Below are positions 28,224-37,063 of a DNA stretch of 64,000 nt, piece by piece. How positions within the stretch are numbered: the first letter of the stretch is position 1; each line of letters opens with the position of its first letter. The notes below the pieces were generated by a model, which worked only from the letters and a program-made list of their open reading frames with translations, was not told the origin of the DNA and made no database searches. The DNA lies in the NCBI RefSeq assembly GCF_014171475.1, contig NZ_CP048817.1, positions 1,054,001 through 1,118,000 of the forward strand. The letters run 5' to 3'. The DNA is from Sphingomonas sp. So64.6b (GTDB lineage Bacteria; Pseudomonadota; Alphaproteobacteria; Sphingomonadales; Sphingomonadaceae). The translations under genes and the position numbers were made by a program.

Positions 28224-29150
28224 CTACCGCTTTGCCGCACTCTTTATCTTGAGTGCTGCACGGATCAGGCGTTTGGCTTCCGACCAGGCGGCGGTTTCTG
28301 GCGCAACGAGTTCAACATGACCGGTATTCGGCACGATGTGCAGGGTCGCTCTGTCGCCGGCCTTCTTCGCCTGCTCTTCATATCCGGTGCCGAGCCGGAT
28401 CGGGATGATGCTGTCCTCGCGGCCATTGACCAGATCCTGCGGCACGCCAAGCGGCAACAGGCGTGGGACCGACGTATCGGCATAGACGTCACTGCGCGTG
28501 GGGGAGGGCACGCCGACCAACCGCGCGATCACCTCGGTACCGCAGCCATTGTCGGGGCTGGCGGCGGTCGCTTCGAGATCGGGCAGGCCGCCAAGGCTGA
28601 TGACATGGGCGATGGCGATCGGCTTGCTGGTGTGAAGCGGGCTGTTCCGGGGCAAATTGGCGCGCGCGGCCAGCCATAGCGCGAGGTGACCACCGGCCGA
28701 ATGTCCGACCGCGACGATATGTTTCGTGTCGAGGTGGAAGTGGGTCGCGTTGGTGCGCAGCGCGTCCGCCGCCGCCGCAGTGTCGAGGAAGGTGCCGGGG
28801 TATCCGCCACCCGTACGGTCGATCCCGCGATAATCGATATTCCACACCGCGATTCCGTCCCGGCGCAAATCGTCGGCGATCCAGTTCATCAGGCTGCGGT
28901 CGGCGATGCTCGTTGTCCAGCATCCGCCATGGACCATCAGCACGGTGGGATGTTTTTTCTTACCGTGGCGACCGCCGGCCGGAAGCCAGACATCGACCTT
29001 TTGCAGATGGTCGGCGCCATAATCGATCGTGGCATCGGGCTTGGGCTGAGGGCGACCGGTCAGGTCGGGCCAGGTCAGCAGCTTCGGTTCGGCGGCTTTG
29101 GACATGGTCGGGGTGAACGCGAGAAGCGCGACGAGAGCAAGCCTGAACAT
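28224..29150 (-). CDS. Exported alpha/beta hydrolase (esterase/BD-FAE-like)
   Basis: The 308-aa protein has a signal peptide (MFRLALVALLAFTPTMSKA) and an alpha/beta hydrolase domain with the oxyanion motif MVHGGCW, nucleophile elbow GHSAGGHLALW, an acidic residue in GREDSIIP and the catalytic His in NTGHVELV. It resembles kynurenine formamidase-like and BD-FAE esterases. Substrate unknown. Confidence 0.82.
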   Translation of the reverse strand: MFRLALVALLAFTPTMSKAAEPKLLTWPDLTGRPQPKPDATIDYGADHLQKVDVWLPAGGRHGKKKHPTVLMVHGGCWTTSIADRSLMNWIADDLRRDGIAVWNIDYRGIDRTGGGYPGTFLDTAAAADALRTNATHFHLDTKHIVAVGHSAGGHLALWLAARANLPRNSPLHTSKPIAIAHVISLGGLPDLEATAASPDNGCGTEVIARLVGVPSPTRSDVYADTSVPRLLPLGVPQDLVNGREDSIIPIRLGTGYEEQAKKAGDRATLHIVPNTGHVELVAPETAAWSEAKRLIRAALKIKSAAKR

Positions 29151-29285
29151 GCGCCATCTTAGCCCTGCTTGACCTTGTTGTCGAAAGCCTATCGGGGCTG
29201 GCTCAGCCCGGAATGAGGAGGTTGTTCAGGCAAGTCGTGCGATATGCCGGCCGCGAGGGAAACGGCCGGCATCCGCGCCGCGCGA

Positions 29286-29456
29286 TCAATGCCTGGCCGC
29301 CGTCCTGGTTTTCGAGCGAGGGCGCCAGGGCGCGTCGAACTGCTGGGCGTTCAGCCGATTGAACGTATGACCAATGGCATGAAATAACCGATCGACCGCA
29401 GCGCTGAGTTCGCCATGATGGTCGGCCCATGCGGCGCTCTGATAATCGTCACGCAT
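29286..29456 (-). CDS. Small hypothetical protein divergent from the LysR gene
   Basis: The 56-aa product starts MRDDYQSAAWADHHGELS and ends with a basic tail. An AAGGAGA Shine-Dalgarno lies seven to nine bases before the ATG at 29456, which is the main support. No motif recognised. Confidence 0.55.
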   Translation of the reverse strand: MRDDYQSAAWADHHGELSAAVDRLFHAIGHTFNRLNAQQFDAPWRPRSKTRTAARH

Positions 29457-29569
29457 TGTCTTTCTCCTTGTCTGTTTGAGGATGCTGACAACGCGAATAT
29501 GCTCGCCTAGCAGGCCGTCCGCCAACAAATCGTTGGACAGGATCGACAAGCCAGCCTTATCAAGTCGCC

Positions 29570-30484
29570 ATGCGCCGCATTCCCCCGCTCGCCGCCGTCC
29601 GCGTCTTCGAGGCGGCGGCGCGTCACGAGAATTTCACCGCCGCAGCGGCGGAACTGGGCATGACCCAGGCCGCGGTCAGTTATCAGATCAAATTGCTCGA
29701 GGAGCGGCTCGGCGTGCCGCTGTTCCGTCGCGAAAAGAAACGCGTGCTGCTGACCGATGCGGGACGGCGCGTTTCGCCGCAGGTGGTGCGCGCGTTCGAC
29801 GCGCTCGATTCGGCATTCGGGTCGCTCCGCGCGGAGGATGAGGCACTGCTCACCGTGTCCACCACCAACACCTTTGCCAATACCTGGCTGGCATGGCGGC
29901 TGGGCGGGTTTCAGATGGCGCATTCCGACATGGCGGTGCGGCTGCTGACCAGTGACGTGTTGGACGATTTCGTATCGGGCGATGTCGATGTGGCGATCCG
30001 CACTGGGCAGGGGGAATGGCCGGACGTTGCGCGGGAATTGCTGCTGCCGATCGACTTCACGCCGATGTGCAGCCCGGATTTCCTCGCCCAGCATGGCGGC
30101 AAGATCCTTCCCGCCGATCTGACGTCGCTGCCACAGATCAGCCCGCAGGATACATGGTGGTCGCTATGGTTGCGCGAAGCCGGCATCGATGTTCCCCAAG
30201 GCCCGCCCCGTCTCGGCGTGCGGCTCGATTCGCAAGCGCATGAAGGCCATGCCGCCATGGCCGGGCAGGGCGTGGCGATGCTCACGCCATTCTTCTGGCG
30301 CAACGATATCGCCGAGGGGCGGCTGGTGCGGCTATCCGATCAGGCGTCGACGCGCGGTTATGCCTATTGGCTGGTCTATCCCGAGCATCGTCGTAACGCG
30401 CCGAAGATCCGGCGCTTCCGCGACTGGCTGGTCAGCGAAATCGCGCGCGACCGCGGGCTGGATGCCTTGCCGCCGAAGGGGTGA
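29570..30484 (+). CDS. GcvA-like LysR transcriptional regulator
   Basis: The 304-aa regulator has the LysR helix-turn-helix at its N-terminus (LAAVRVFEAAARHENFTAAA, then MTQAAVSYQIKLLEERLGVP) and a periplasmic-binding-like effector domain. The PLAAVRVFEAAARH start is typical of the GcvA subgroup, whose members control glycine cleavage and other targets. No gcv genes lie nearby. Confidence 0.85.
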   Translation: MRRIPPLAAVRVFEAAARHENFTAAAAELGMTQAAVSYQIKLLEERLGVPLFRREKKRVLLTDAGRRVSPQVVRAFDALDSAFGSLRAEDEALLTVSTTNTFANTWLAWRLGGFQMAHSDMAVRLLTSDVLDDFVSGDVDVAIRTGQGEWPDVARELLLPIDFTPMCSPDFLAQHGGKILPADLTSLPQISPQDTWWSLWLREAGIDVPQGPPRLGVRLDSQAHEGHAAMAGQGVAMLTPFFWRNDIAEGRLVRLSDQASTRGYAYWLVYPEHRRNAPKIRRFRDWLVSEIARDRGLDALPPKG

Positions 30485-30551
30485 TTCGTACGCTGAGCGC
30501 GCACTGCGCATGTCCGCGTTGCGTACCCGCGCGCCTTCTTTCTCCAGGACG

Positions 30552-31163
30552 TCACGGACGGATCTGGATGCGCGACTCCGCGCGTTGCAGCCAGGCCTCC
30601 GCCGCGATCAGGTTCGGAACCCAAGCGAGGAACGAGATGGCGCGGTACCAAGGCAGAAACTGCAGGTCCAAGGCCATGACCAGCGGCAAATAGAGCCGCA
30701 GCGTGACGGCGGCCAGAGTGAGCGCCCAGGAGCGGATCATCCAGCGACGGTGTTCGGCGAAGCGGCCCTGCACGGCCGCGCGCCAGCCCAACAGAGTCAC
30801 CGCGATCCAGATGACGGCGAGGCTGCCAAAGCCCGCCGAGGCGATCGGGCCTGCGGCCGAGCCAAATGCCAGGATCAGCCCCGCCGTGCCACCGACCAGG
30901 CATCCGATCACATAAACTCGCCCAATCCAGCGGTGCGGTGGCCCCGAGCCTTGACGCAAGGCGGGCAGGAACTGCAGCGAGCCAAGCGCCAGCGCAGTAA
31001 CCGCGCCGGCGACATGAATGAAGAGCCACGGAACCCCGAACGGGTTGTGCAACGCCTGGGCCTGCGTCTGCGGCGGGTGCAGCAGGAAGCGTGCTGAATA
31101 GGCCGCGATCCCCAGGCAGAGGATGGTCAGCAGAATCCAGGCGGCGCGGGCGGGCCAGGACAT
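30552..31163 (-). CDS. DUF2306 membrane protein
   Basis: The 203-aa protein has six to seven hydrophobic segments and the DUF2306 pattern: GSLQFLPALRQGSGPPHRWIGRVYV, then FAEHRRWMIRSWALTLAAVTLR. Conserved His residues in these loops suggest a haem- or metal-linked membrane protein, unproven. It is divergent from a LytTR regulator, a pairing that suggests control by it. Confidence 0.8.
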   Translation of the reverse strand: MSWPARAAWILLTILCLGIAAYSARFLLHPPQTQAQALHNPFGVPWLFIHVAGAVTALALGSLQFLPALRQGSGPPHRWIGRVYVIGCLVGGTAGLILAFGSAAGPIASAGFGSLAVIWIAVTLLGWRAAVQGRFAEHRRWMIRSWALTLAAVTLRLYLPLVMALDLQFLPWYRAISFLAWVPNLIAAEAWLQRAESRIQIRP

Positions 31164-31311
31164 GGTCCTGGTCCTGGTCGGGAGCGTGGCGACGGTGGTG
31201 GTCAAGCGGCGTATCCTTGTTGGCGATCTCGCCGAACGTCGTTGCCGGCCAGGCGGCGGCTCGCTAGGCCTTGCTTCGCGAACGGTGCCAGGATTGCGCG
31301 AACGGGGCGGC

Positions 31312-32088
31312 ATGGACGATAAGGCAAGGGGGCAGGGCGGGGCGGCAACTGCGCGACGGTGGGCGATCGACCTCGCAATACTGGTCGCGATCGGCTTGCT
31401 GATGGGGTTCCTCGGCCCCTTCGCTTCGGAGCGCGCGCCGATCGTCGGGCGCTATGTCTACTGGATGATCTGCATCGTCGGCGGTGGGCTGATCGGGGTC
31501 GTGGCGGACGTGCTGTTGAGCCGGTACATGGCCGCGACCTGGCGGCGGGTGGCGGTGGTCTCGGTGCTGATGACGCCGGCTGTATCGCTGCTGGTCATGA
31601 CCACCGAGCACTACCTTATGGGCGGACTGTTCGGCTGGCTGGGCTACCGGCGGCTGCTCTGGCAGGTATGGCCAATCTTGCTGGCGGTGATGGTGGTCCG
31701 GGCCCTGGCCTGGCGGCGCTTGCCTGTGCGGGTCGAGACGCGAACCGTCATCGCCCCGCCGCTGCCCGAGACCGAAGCAATCTTTCGGCGGCGGCTTTCC
31801 GCGAAACGTCGCGGGGCGCAGCTAATCGCGATCGAGGCGCATGACCATTACCTGAAGGTCCATACCGACGCCGGCGTGGAGCTTATCACGCTTCGTTTCG
31901 CCGACGCGCTGGATGAACTGACGCGAGCCCATGGCTGGCGCGTCCACCGCTCATGGTGGGTAGCGGCTGACGCGGTGGAGGACGTGCGCTGGCGGCGTGG
32001 CGCAGGGGAGATGCGCCTAGTCGGCGGCGTCATGGTGCCGGTGAGCCGAACCTATGCTCCGGTGTTGAAGGAGGCCGGCTGGATATAG
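31312..32088 (+). CDS. Membrane-anchored LytTR DNA-binding regulator
   Basis: The 258-aa protein has four N-terminal hydrophobic segments (WAIDLAILVAIGLLMGFLG and following) and a C-terminal LytTR domain: QLIAIEAHDHYLKVHTDAG, RFADALDELTRAHGWRVHRSWWVA and VPVSRTYAPVL. The membrane part may sense a signal directly, without a kinase. The start at 31312 is the first ATG after the divergent promoter. Confidence 0.85.
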   Translation: MDDKARGQGGAATARRWAIDLAILVAIGLLMGFLGPFASERAPIVGRYVYWMICIVGGGLIGVVADVLLSRYMAATWRRVAVVSVLMTPAVSLLVMTTEHYLMGGLFGWLGYRRLLWQVWPILLAVMVVRALAWRRLPVRVETRTVIAPPLPETEAIFRRRLSAKRRGAQLIAIEAHDHYLKVHTDAGVELITLRFADALDELTRAHGWRVHRSWWVAADAVEDVRWRRGAGEMRLVGGVMVPVSRTYAPVLKEAGWI

Positions 32089-32155
32089 TGGCTGTGATGA
32101 CCCCGCTGCGATCGCAACAGCGGGTACGGCAGCGCCTAACGGCTTGCGCTACGGT

Positions 32156-32935
32156 CTATTCGTAGATGGCCCATTGAGCGTCCATACGCGCGGCAGCTAT
32201 TGCCGGCTTGCGATCCACAGTGACCATCCAGGTTGCCCCGGCGGCAGCGTAAGGAAAGGTGAACTGAACATGTGCCGGTCCCCACGGCGCATCGGCGGGT
32301 TTGCGGTCGCCGACATAATAGGGTTCGCCTCTTGGGTTTACTTGTTCGACGGAGCCGAGTGCGCTCCAGTCAATTGAAGCTAAGGTCTGCCTGGGATTCG
32401 AACCGCACGCACCTTTCTGGCCCTTGCACCTGACGGTGATCTTGCGTGGTCGGGAGGCGAGCGCAAAGGCATTGCGGGCCTGTGCAACCAGAGCGGCGGC
32501 TTGCTGCAGACTGAGGCCCCCGGTTTCGAAACCTGATGCTTGCGCGGGAGCAGTGGCACATGTTGCAGCGGTCGCCACGCCGGTCGGGGGCACCCAGAGT
32601 CGATCATATTCCTCGATATTCACAGGATGGGTCGGCACCGCGTCGACATAGGGCTTCGCGTCAGGATCGGATTTCATCTCGATGTCGAATACGTGTGACC
32701 GACATAGCTTGGCGTCGAAGGGCACCATTTGCTCTACCAGCCAGAGCCGATTGAGGCTTTTGCTTGGGGGTGTCAGCGCACCCCGGCCGTTGAATATGAC
32801 ATCTACGATCGGGCCAAGCTTGCGGTCGGGCATCAAGCGACCGGCAAGGGAGGTCGGCGACATCGCCGTGGCCTCGCCCAGCGTCACGGACGGCGGGAGA
32901 GGCGAGGCGGCTTGCAGGAGAAGTGCGAGTATCAT
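32156..32935 (-). CDS. Hypothetical exported protein
   Basis: This 259-aa protein has a short hydrophobic N-terminus (MILALLLQAASPLPPSV), which may be a signal peptide, and four Cys residues in the mature part, including TVRCKGQKGACGSNPR. No family recognised. It stands alone between the LytTR gene and the LysR gene. Confidence 0.65.
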   Translation of the reverse strand: MILALLLQAASPLPPSVTLGEATAMSPTSLAGRLMPDRKLGPIVDVIFNGRGALTPPSKSLNRLWLVEQMVPFDAKLCRSHVFDIEMKSDPDAKPYVDAVPTHPVNIEEYDRLWVPPTGVATAATCATAPAQASGFETGGLSLQQAAALVAQARNAFALASRPRKITVRCKGQKGACGSNPRQTLASIDWSALGSVEQVNPRGEPYYVGDRKPADAPWGPAHVQFTFPYAAAGATWMVTVDRKPAIAAARMDAQWAIYE

Positions 32936-33157
32936 CTTGGAGGAAGTCCTGTCACGGTCCAGGCTAGCCTCTGAGCCAACACCTTACCAGCCCGGCGGTG
33001 GATCCGACGTGTCATTGGGCATCGCTAAGAAACGTCAGCTATGCGTCATTGTCGGTAATTCAGCGGCCACATCGACAATCTCGAAAGCGGTTGCATGTTG
33101 AGAAGCTGCAGCAGGCCCGGCTTTCCGCTGCCAACATTGAGGGCGACCTGTCGCACG

Positions 33158-34054
33158 TCAGTCACGCGATATTGAAAGCCCTGCGAGAAGTGGCGCGTGC
33201 GCGGTTAGCTTGCGAGACACGAACTCGGTGAAGAGCCGCACGCGTTTCGTCTTGCGTGTCTCACCCTGGGTGAGAATCCAGAGCGTTCCGTACAGGTGCA
33301 GGTCGGTGCCTGGCACCCTCGCAAGTAGCGGGTCGGCATCTCCGACGAAGCATGGCAGCGTCGCGATCCCGAGCCCTTGCCGTAGAGCAACGATCTGCGC
33401 CGCCGCGTCCGTGGTCCTGAAGGGAACCCCGGTGGTGCGAACCTCACCCTCGCCGGCCCACTCCGGAATGCCATGCATGGTTATGACGATCCACCGGATG
33501 GGATCAGGCGCGCCCGCACGCCACGCGTCCAGCCGATCCCAGGATATATAGACGCCACCGAACAGCTCCGGTCCCTTCATGCCATGAAGGTTGAGCGGCA
33601 GGGTTTTGCGATCATAGACGACGCGGATCGCCACGTCGGCCTCCCGGTTGGTCAAGTTGGCCAGCTCGCCGGACGTCAAGATGTCCATCTCGATGTCCGG
33701 ATGCAGCCGCGCGAAATCGGCGAAGTCCGGGACGAGCAGATGTGTTGCAAGGATCGGTGTCAACGTCACCCGCAGGAGCCCGCGCACGCTCTGGTCGCGC
33801 CCCAGGACGCGCGTCTCCAACTGGTGCGATGACGCCTCCATCTGCTCCGCGAACTCGAGGACTTCCTCGCCCGCGTCCGTCAGGCGATAGCCCGAGGGCA
33901 GCTTTTCGAACATCTGCGCTCCGAGGCGCTCCTCAAGCTGGGCGATGCGGCGCAGCACGGTCGCGTGATTCACGCCGAGGCGCTTGGCGGCGGCCCGCAC
34001 CGAGCCGCCGCGCGCGGCGGCTAGAAAATAACGAACGTCATCCCAGTCGATCAT
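33158..34054 (-). CDS. LysR-family transcriptional regulator
   Basis: The 298-aa protein has the LysR helix-turn-helix (MIDWDDVRYFLAAARGGSVR, then LGVNHATVLRRIAQLEERLG) and an effector domain that includes GLGIATLPCFVGDADP. It is divergent from the SDR operon starting at 34282, the arrangement expected for a local activator. The ATG at 34054 gives the usual N-terminus. Confidence 0.85.
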   Translation of the reverse strand: MIDWDDVRYFLAAARGGSVRAAAKRLGVNHATVLRRIAQLEERLGAQMFEKLPSGYRLTDAGEEVLEFAEQMEASSHQLETRVLGRDQSVRGLLRVTLTPILATHLLVPDFADFARLHPDIEMDILTSGELANLTNREADVAIRVVYDRKTLPLNLHGMKGPELFGGVYISWDRLDAWRAGAPDPIRWIVITMHGIPEWAGEGEVRTTGVPFRTTDAAAQIVALRQGLGIATLPCFVGDADPLLARVPGTDLHLYGTLWILTQGETRKTKRVRLFTEFVSRKLTAHAPLLAGLSISRD

Positions 34055-34281
34055 GGTGCATTCCCGCGCCGCAAGTCCCGCTTCCAAAGCGCCGTCTAGC
34101 ACTTTGAGCCGTCGTGCGCGCCGTAATCTCAGCGTTCAATCTCCTGTCTGGATCGTTTTCGCACCACGGATGTGCGCGATTCAGCACTCACCGCCTGACT
34201 TCGGCGGACCCATTTTGAGGCTCTTGGGGGACCTCTCCCTGCTGCCAAAGACCCAAGATGGCGCAACGAAGGATGCACGAT

Positions 34282-35016
34282 ATGACGAGATTGAATGGAA
34301 AGACCGCCGTCGTCACAGGCGGCGCCACCGGCATCGGCTTCGCCGCAGCAAAGCGATTTATCGAGGAAGGCGCCTTCGTCTTCATCTTCGGCCGCCGGCA
34401 GGAATCGCTCGACACGGCTGTGGCCGAGCTTGGGCCCAGTGCCCGCGCGGTGAAGGGTTCCGTCTCGGATGAAGTCGACCTCGACCGGCTCTACGCTGCG
34501 GTGAAGGCCGAGCGCGGAAGCCTCGACATCGTCTTTGCCAATGCCGGGGCGGGAGGCCCCCTGGCGCTCGGCCAGATCACTGCCGAGCACATCGACAAAA
34601 CCTTCGACACCAACGTGAAGGGTACGATCTTCACTGTCCAAAAGGCTTTGCCACTGATGGGCCCGGGCGGTTCGATCATCCTGACCGGATCGAGCGCCGG
34701 CACCACGGGCGCGCCGGGATTCACTGCCTACAGCGCCAGCAAGGCGGCAGTGCGCAATCTCGCGCGGACCTGGGCGGAGGACCTGAAGGGCACCGGCATT
34801 CGGGTCAACGTGCTGTCGCCCGGCGCGACGGCGACCGAACTCGCGAAAGAGGCGCTGGGCGCGGAAGGCCAAAAGGCCTTCGCCGCGATGACGCCGCTCC
34901 AGCGCATGGCCGATCCGGCGGAAATCGGGGCCGTGGCCGCTTTTCTCGCGTCGTCGGACAGCAGTTTTATGACCGCCAGCGAAGTCGCCGTCGACGGCGG
35001 CTTGGCACAACTCTGA
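34282..35016 (+). CDS. SDR-family oxidoreductase (first of a tandem pair)
   Basis: The 244-aa short-chain dehydrogenase has the cofactor motif VVTGGATGIG, the FANAGAGG loop, and the active-site SSAG...YSASK (Ser in LTGSSAG, Tyr-Lys in AYSASKAAV). GRR after the second strand suggests NADP. It is followed by a close paralogue, and ACGAAGG precedes both likely starts in the same way, which supports the ATG at 34282 over the one at 34258. Substrate unknown. Confidence 0.87.
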   Translation: MTRLNGKTAVVTGGATGIGFAAAKRFIEEGAFVFIFGRRQESLDTAVAELGPSARAVKGSVSDEVDLDRLYAAVKAERGSLDIVFANAGAGGPLALGQITAEHIDKTFDTNVKGTIFTVQKALPLMGPGGSIILTGSSAGTTGAPGFTAYSASKAAVRNLARTWAEDLKGTGIRVNVLSPGATATELAKEALGAEGQKAFAAMTPLQRMADPAEIGAVAAFLASSDSSFMTASEVAVDGGLAQL

Positions 35017-35063
35017 CCACAGCTCGGTCTCATGCCGGCCCCCACACAACGAAGGATAAACCT

Positions 35064-35816
35064 ATGAAAAAGCTAGAAGGCAAGGTCGCCGTCATCACGG
35101 GCGGCAGCAGCGGGATCGGGTTGGCCACAGCCAAGCGCTTCGCGGAAGAAGGCGCGCACGTCGTGATCACCGGGCGGCGAGAGAAAGAGCTGAAGGACGC
35201 CGCAGCCTTCATCACGGAAAACGTCACGACGGTCGTGGGCGACGTGTCGCGCCTGGAAGATCTGGACCGGCTCTACGCCATCGTGAAAGAGAAACATGGT
35301 CACATCGACATTCTCTTCGCGAACGCGGGCGCGGGGACGATCGCACCGCTCGCGGTCGCTACCGAGGCCCATTTTGACCAGACGTTCGACGTGAACGTGA
35401 AGGGGCTGTTCTTCACGGTTCAGAAGGCTCTTCCTCTGTTCAGGGACGGCGGTTCGATCATCCTGACCTCTTCGGTCTCGAACGTGTTGGGGCTGCCAGG
35501 GTTCAGCGCCTACGCCGCGAGCAAGGCGGCTGTGCGTAACTTCGCGCGCGCTTGGACACTGGAGCTCAAAGACCGAAAAATCCGTGTGAATTCAATGAGC
35601 CCCGGACCAACCGAGACTCCAGCCTTGGAGACAACGACGGGCCTTACCCCTGAGCAAGCCAAGCAAGCGGCCGCCCAGTTTGCCTCACAAATCCCAATGG
35701 GTCGCAGAGGCAAGCCAGAGGAAATCGCGGATGCCGTCACGTTCCTCGCCTCCGATGAAAGTTCATACATCACCGGCGTGGATCTCGCCGTCGATGGAGG
35801 CATGGCGCAGGTCTGA
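35064..35816 (+). CDS. SDR-family oxidoreductase (second of a tandem pair)
   Basis: The 250-aa enzyme has VITGGSSGIG, FANAGAGT and LTSSVSN with AYAASKAAV. It aligns along its whole length with the SDR directly upstream, including shared phrases such as DLDRLYA, VQKALPL and SKAAVRN, so the two are tandem paralogues. Gap to the previous gene is 47 bp. Substrate unknown. Confidence 0.87.
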   Translation: MKKLEGKVAVITGGSSGIGLATAKRFAEEGAHVVITGRREKELKDAAAFITENVTTVVGDVSRLEDLDRLYAIVKEKHGHIDILFANAGAGTIAPLAVATEAHFDQTFDVNVKGLFFTVQKALPLFRDGGSIILTSSVSNVLGLPGFSAYAASKAAVRNFARAWTLELKDRKIRVNSMSPGPTETPALETTTGLTPEQAKQAAAQFASQIPMGRRGKPEEIADAVTFLASDESSYITGVDLAVDGGMAQV

Positions 35817-35847
35817 CCCCGGCAATACACAAGATCGGAGAAAATAT

Positions 35848-36447
35848 ATGAGTTACGCAATCATCGGCTTCGGCGAAGTCGGCCAGACTCTCGCCAGGGC
35901 ATTCGCCCGAAGCGGCATCAACGTATCCGTTGCAACCACGCGCGACCCGGAAAGCTTCGCGTCCGAGACGGCCGCGATCGGACCCGAAGTCACCGCCAAG
36001 ACGCTCGCCGACGCGATCAAGGCGGACGTCATCTTCCTGGCCGTTCGTTTCCAGTCGCACCCGGATGTCGCGAAGGCGCTCCCGTCCTGGGAGGGGAAGA
36101 TCATCGTCGATGTGACCAACGCCTATGGCGTTCCCGAGCAAGAACTGGGCGGACAGCCTTCCGCCAAGGTCGTCGCGCAGGCTTTCGCCGGCGGCAGGCT
36201 GGTTAAGGGCTTCAACCATCTGGTCGCGGCAGTTCTCGACCAGGATCCGGCCGTGCATGGTGGCAGGCGAGTCGTGTTCCTGGCGAGCGACGACGCCGCC
36301 GCCGCCGAGGAGATTGCGAAGCTCGCGGGGAATCTCGGCTTCGCGCCGATCAAGCTTGGCGGGCTGTCGGAAGGCGGACTGCTTGTGCAGGCGCACGGGA
36401 ATAGTTGGGGCCGCCTGATCTTCAAGGACCTGGTCGAGTTCGACTGA
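35848..36447 (+). CDS. F420-reductase-like NAD(P)-binding protein
   Basis: The 199-aa protein has an N-terminal Rossmann motif (AIIGFGEVGQTLARAFARSG) and follows the pattern of NADPH-dependent F420 reductase homologues: LAVRFQSHPDVAKAL, IIVDVTNAYG and LVKGFNHL. In bacteria without F420 such proteins are predicted NADP oxidoreductases of unknown substrate. CGGAG precedes the ATG. Confidence 0.8.
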   Translation: MSYAIIGFGEVGQTLARAFARSGINVSVATTRDPESFASETAAIGPEVTAKTLADAIKADVIFLAVRFQSHPDVAKALPSWEGKIIVDVTNAYGVPEQELGGQPSAKVVAQAFAGGRLVKGFNHLVAAVLDQDPAVHGGRRVVFLASDDAAAAEEIAKLAGNLGFAPIKLGGLSEGGLLVQAHGNSWGRLIFKDLVEFD

Positions 36448-36484
36448 CGAACACGCGTCTCCGCCGGCCGTGGACATAGCCCAC

Positions 36485-36512
36485 GCGATCGGATCGAGCG
36501 CGATCCGATCGC
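36485..36512. promoter_or_regulatory. 12-bp perfect palindrome inside the SDR operon
   Basis: GCGATCGGATCG and CGATCCGATCGC are perfect inverted copies separated by AGCG, 21 bp before the SnoaL-like gene. No T-run follows, so it may be an operator or an RNA hairpin that affects the downstream gene. Confidence 0.5.
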
Positions 36513-36532
36513 GTCAAAATGGAGAAAATCCG

Positions 36533-36982
36533 ATGAGCATTGAGAAGAACATCCAGACCGTGAAGGACTTCTTCGTCGCGATCGGCAGCGGCGACAGGGA
36601 GAGTCTGTTGGCGCTGGTCGCCGAGGACATGGAGTGGATCATTCCGGGCGAAGACTGGCCGCTGGCCGGAACATACCGCGGGCATGCGGGGCTGGCGGAG
36701 TTGCTTGAGACGGCATCCAAGTCGATCGAAACGTCCACCGAGCCCCGGGAGTTCGTAGCGCAGGGAGACCGGGTCCTAATCATTGGCTTTGCGAGGGGAA
36801 GGATCAAAGCCACGAACAAGACGTTCGAGGACGACTGGATCTTCGCCATCACGGTTCGAGACGGCAAGTTGACCAACATCCGGGAGTATGTCGACACCCA
36901 GGCATTGGCGCAGGCCTCCAAGACAGACACGAACCTGACGCCCTCGTCCACCGACAACGGAGCCGCACAACGGGCCTCGTAG
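36533..36982 (+). CDS. SnoaL-like/NTF2-fold protein
   Basis: The 149-aa protein has the SnoaL-like pattern: VKDFFVAIGSGDRESLLALV, DMEWIIPGEDWPLAGTYRG and the closing ITVRDGKLTNIREYVDTQAL. These cone-shaped folds serve as isomerases, cyclases or binding proteins; the function here is unknown. The ATG at 36533 follows GGAGAAAATCCG. Confidence 0.82.
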   Translation: MSIEKNIQTVKDFFVAIGSGDRESLLALVAEDMEWIIPGEDWPLAGTYRGHAGLAELLETASKSIETSTEPREFVAQGDRVLIIGFARGRIKATNKTFEDDWIFAITVRDGKLTNIREYVDTQALAQASKTDTNLTPSSTDNGAAQRAS

Positions 36983-37063
36983 GGCCTACGAATACGGTGA
37001 AAGCGCGGCGGATCGCCGCCTCATCGCGCGCCAGTCGAATGCCCAACCGCAACGGAGATCACG

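Noticed and set aside
32998..33231. A 77-aa plus-strand frame with a protein-like end (VEKLQQARLSAANIEGDLSHV)
   Set aside because: It overlaps the LysR gene end on the other strand and has no start signal or family. It could be a decayed gene but I cannot support it.
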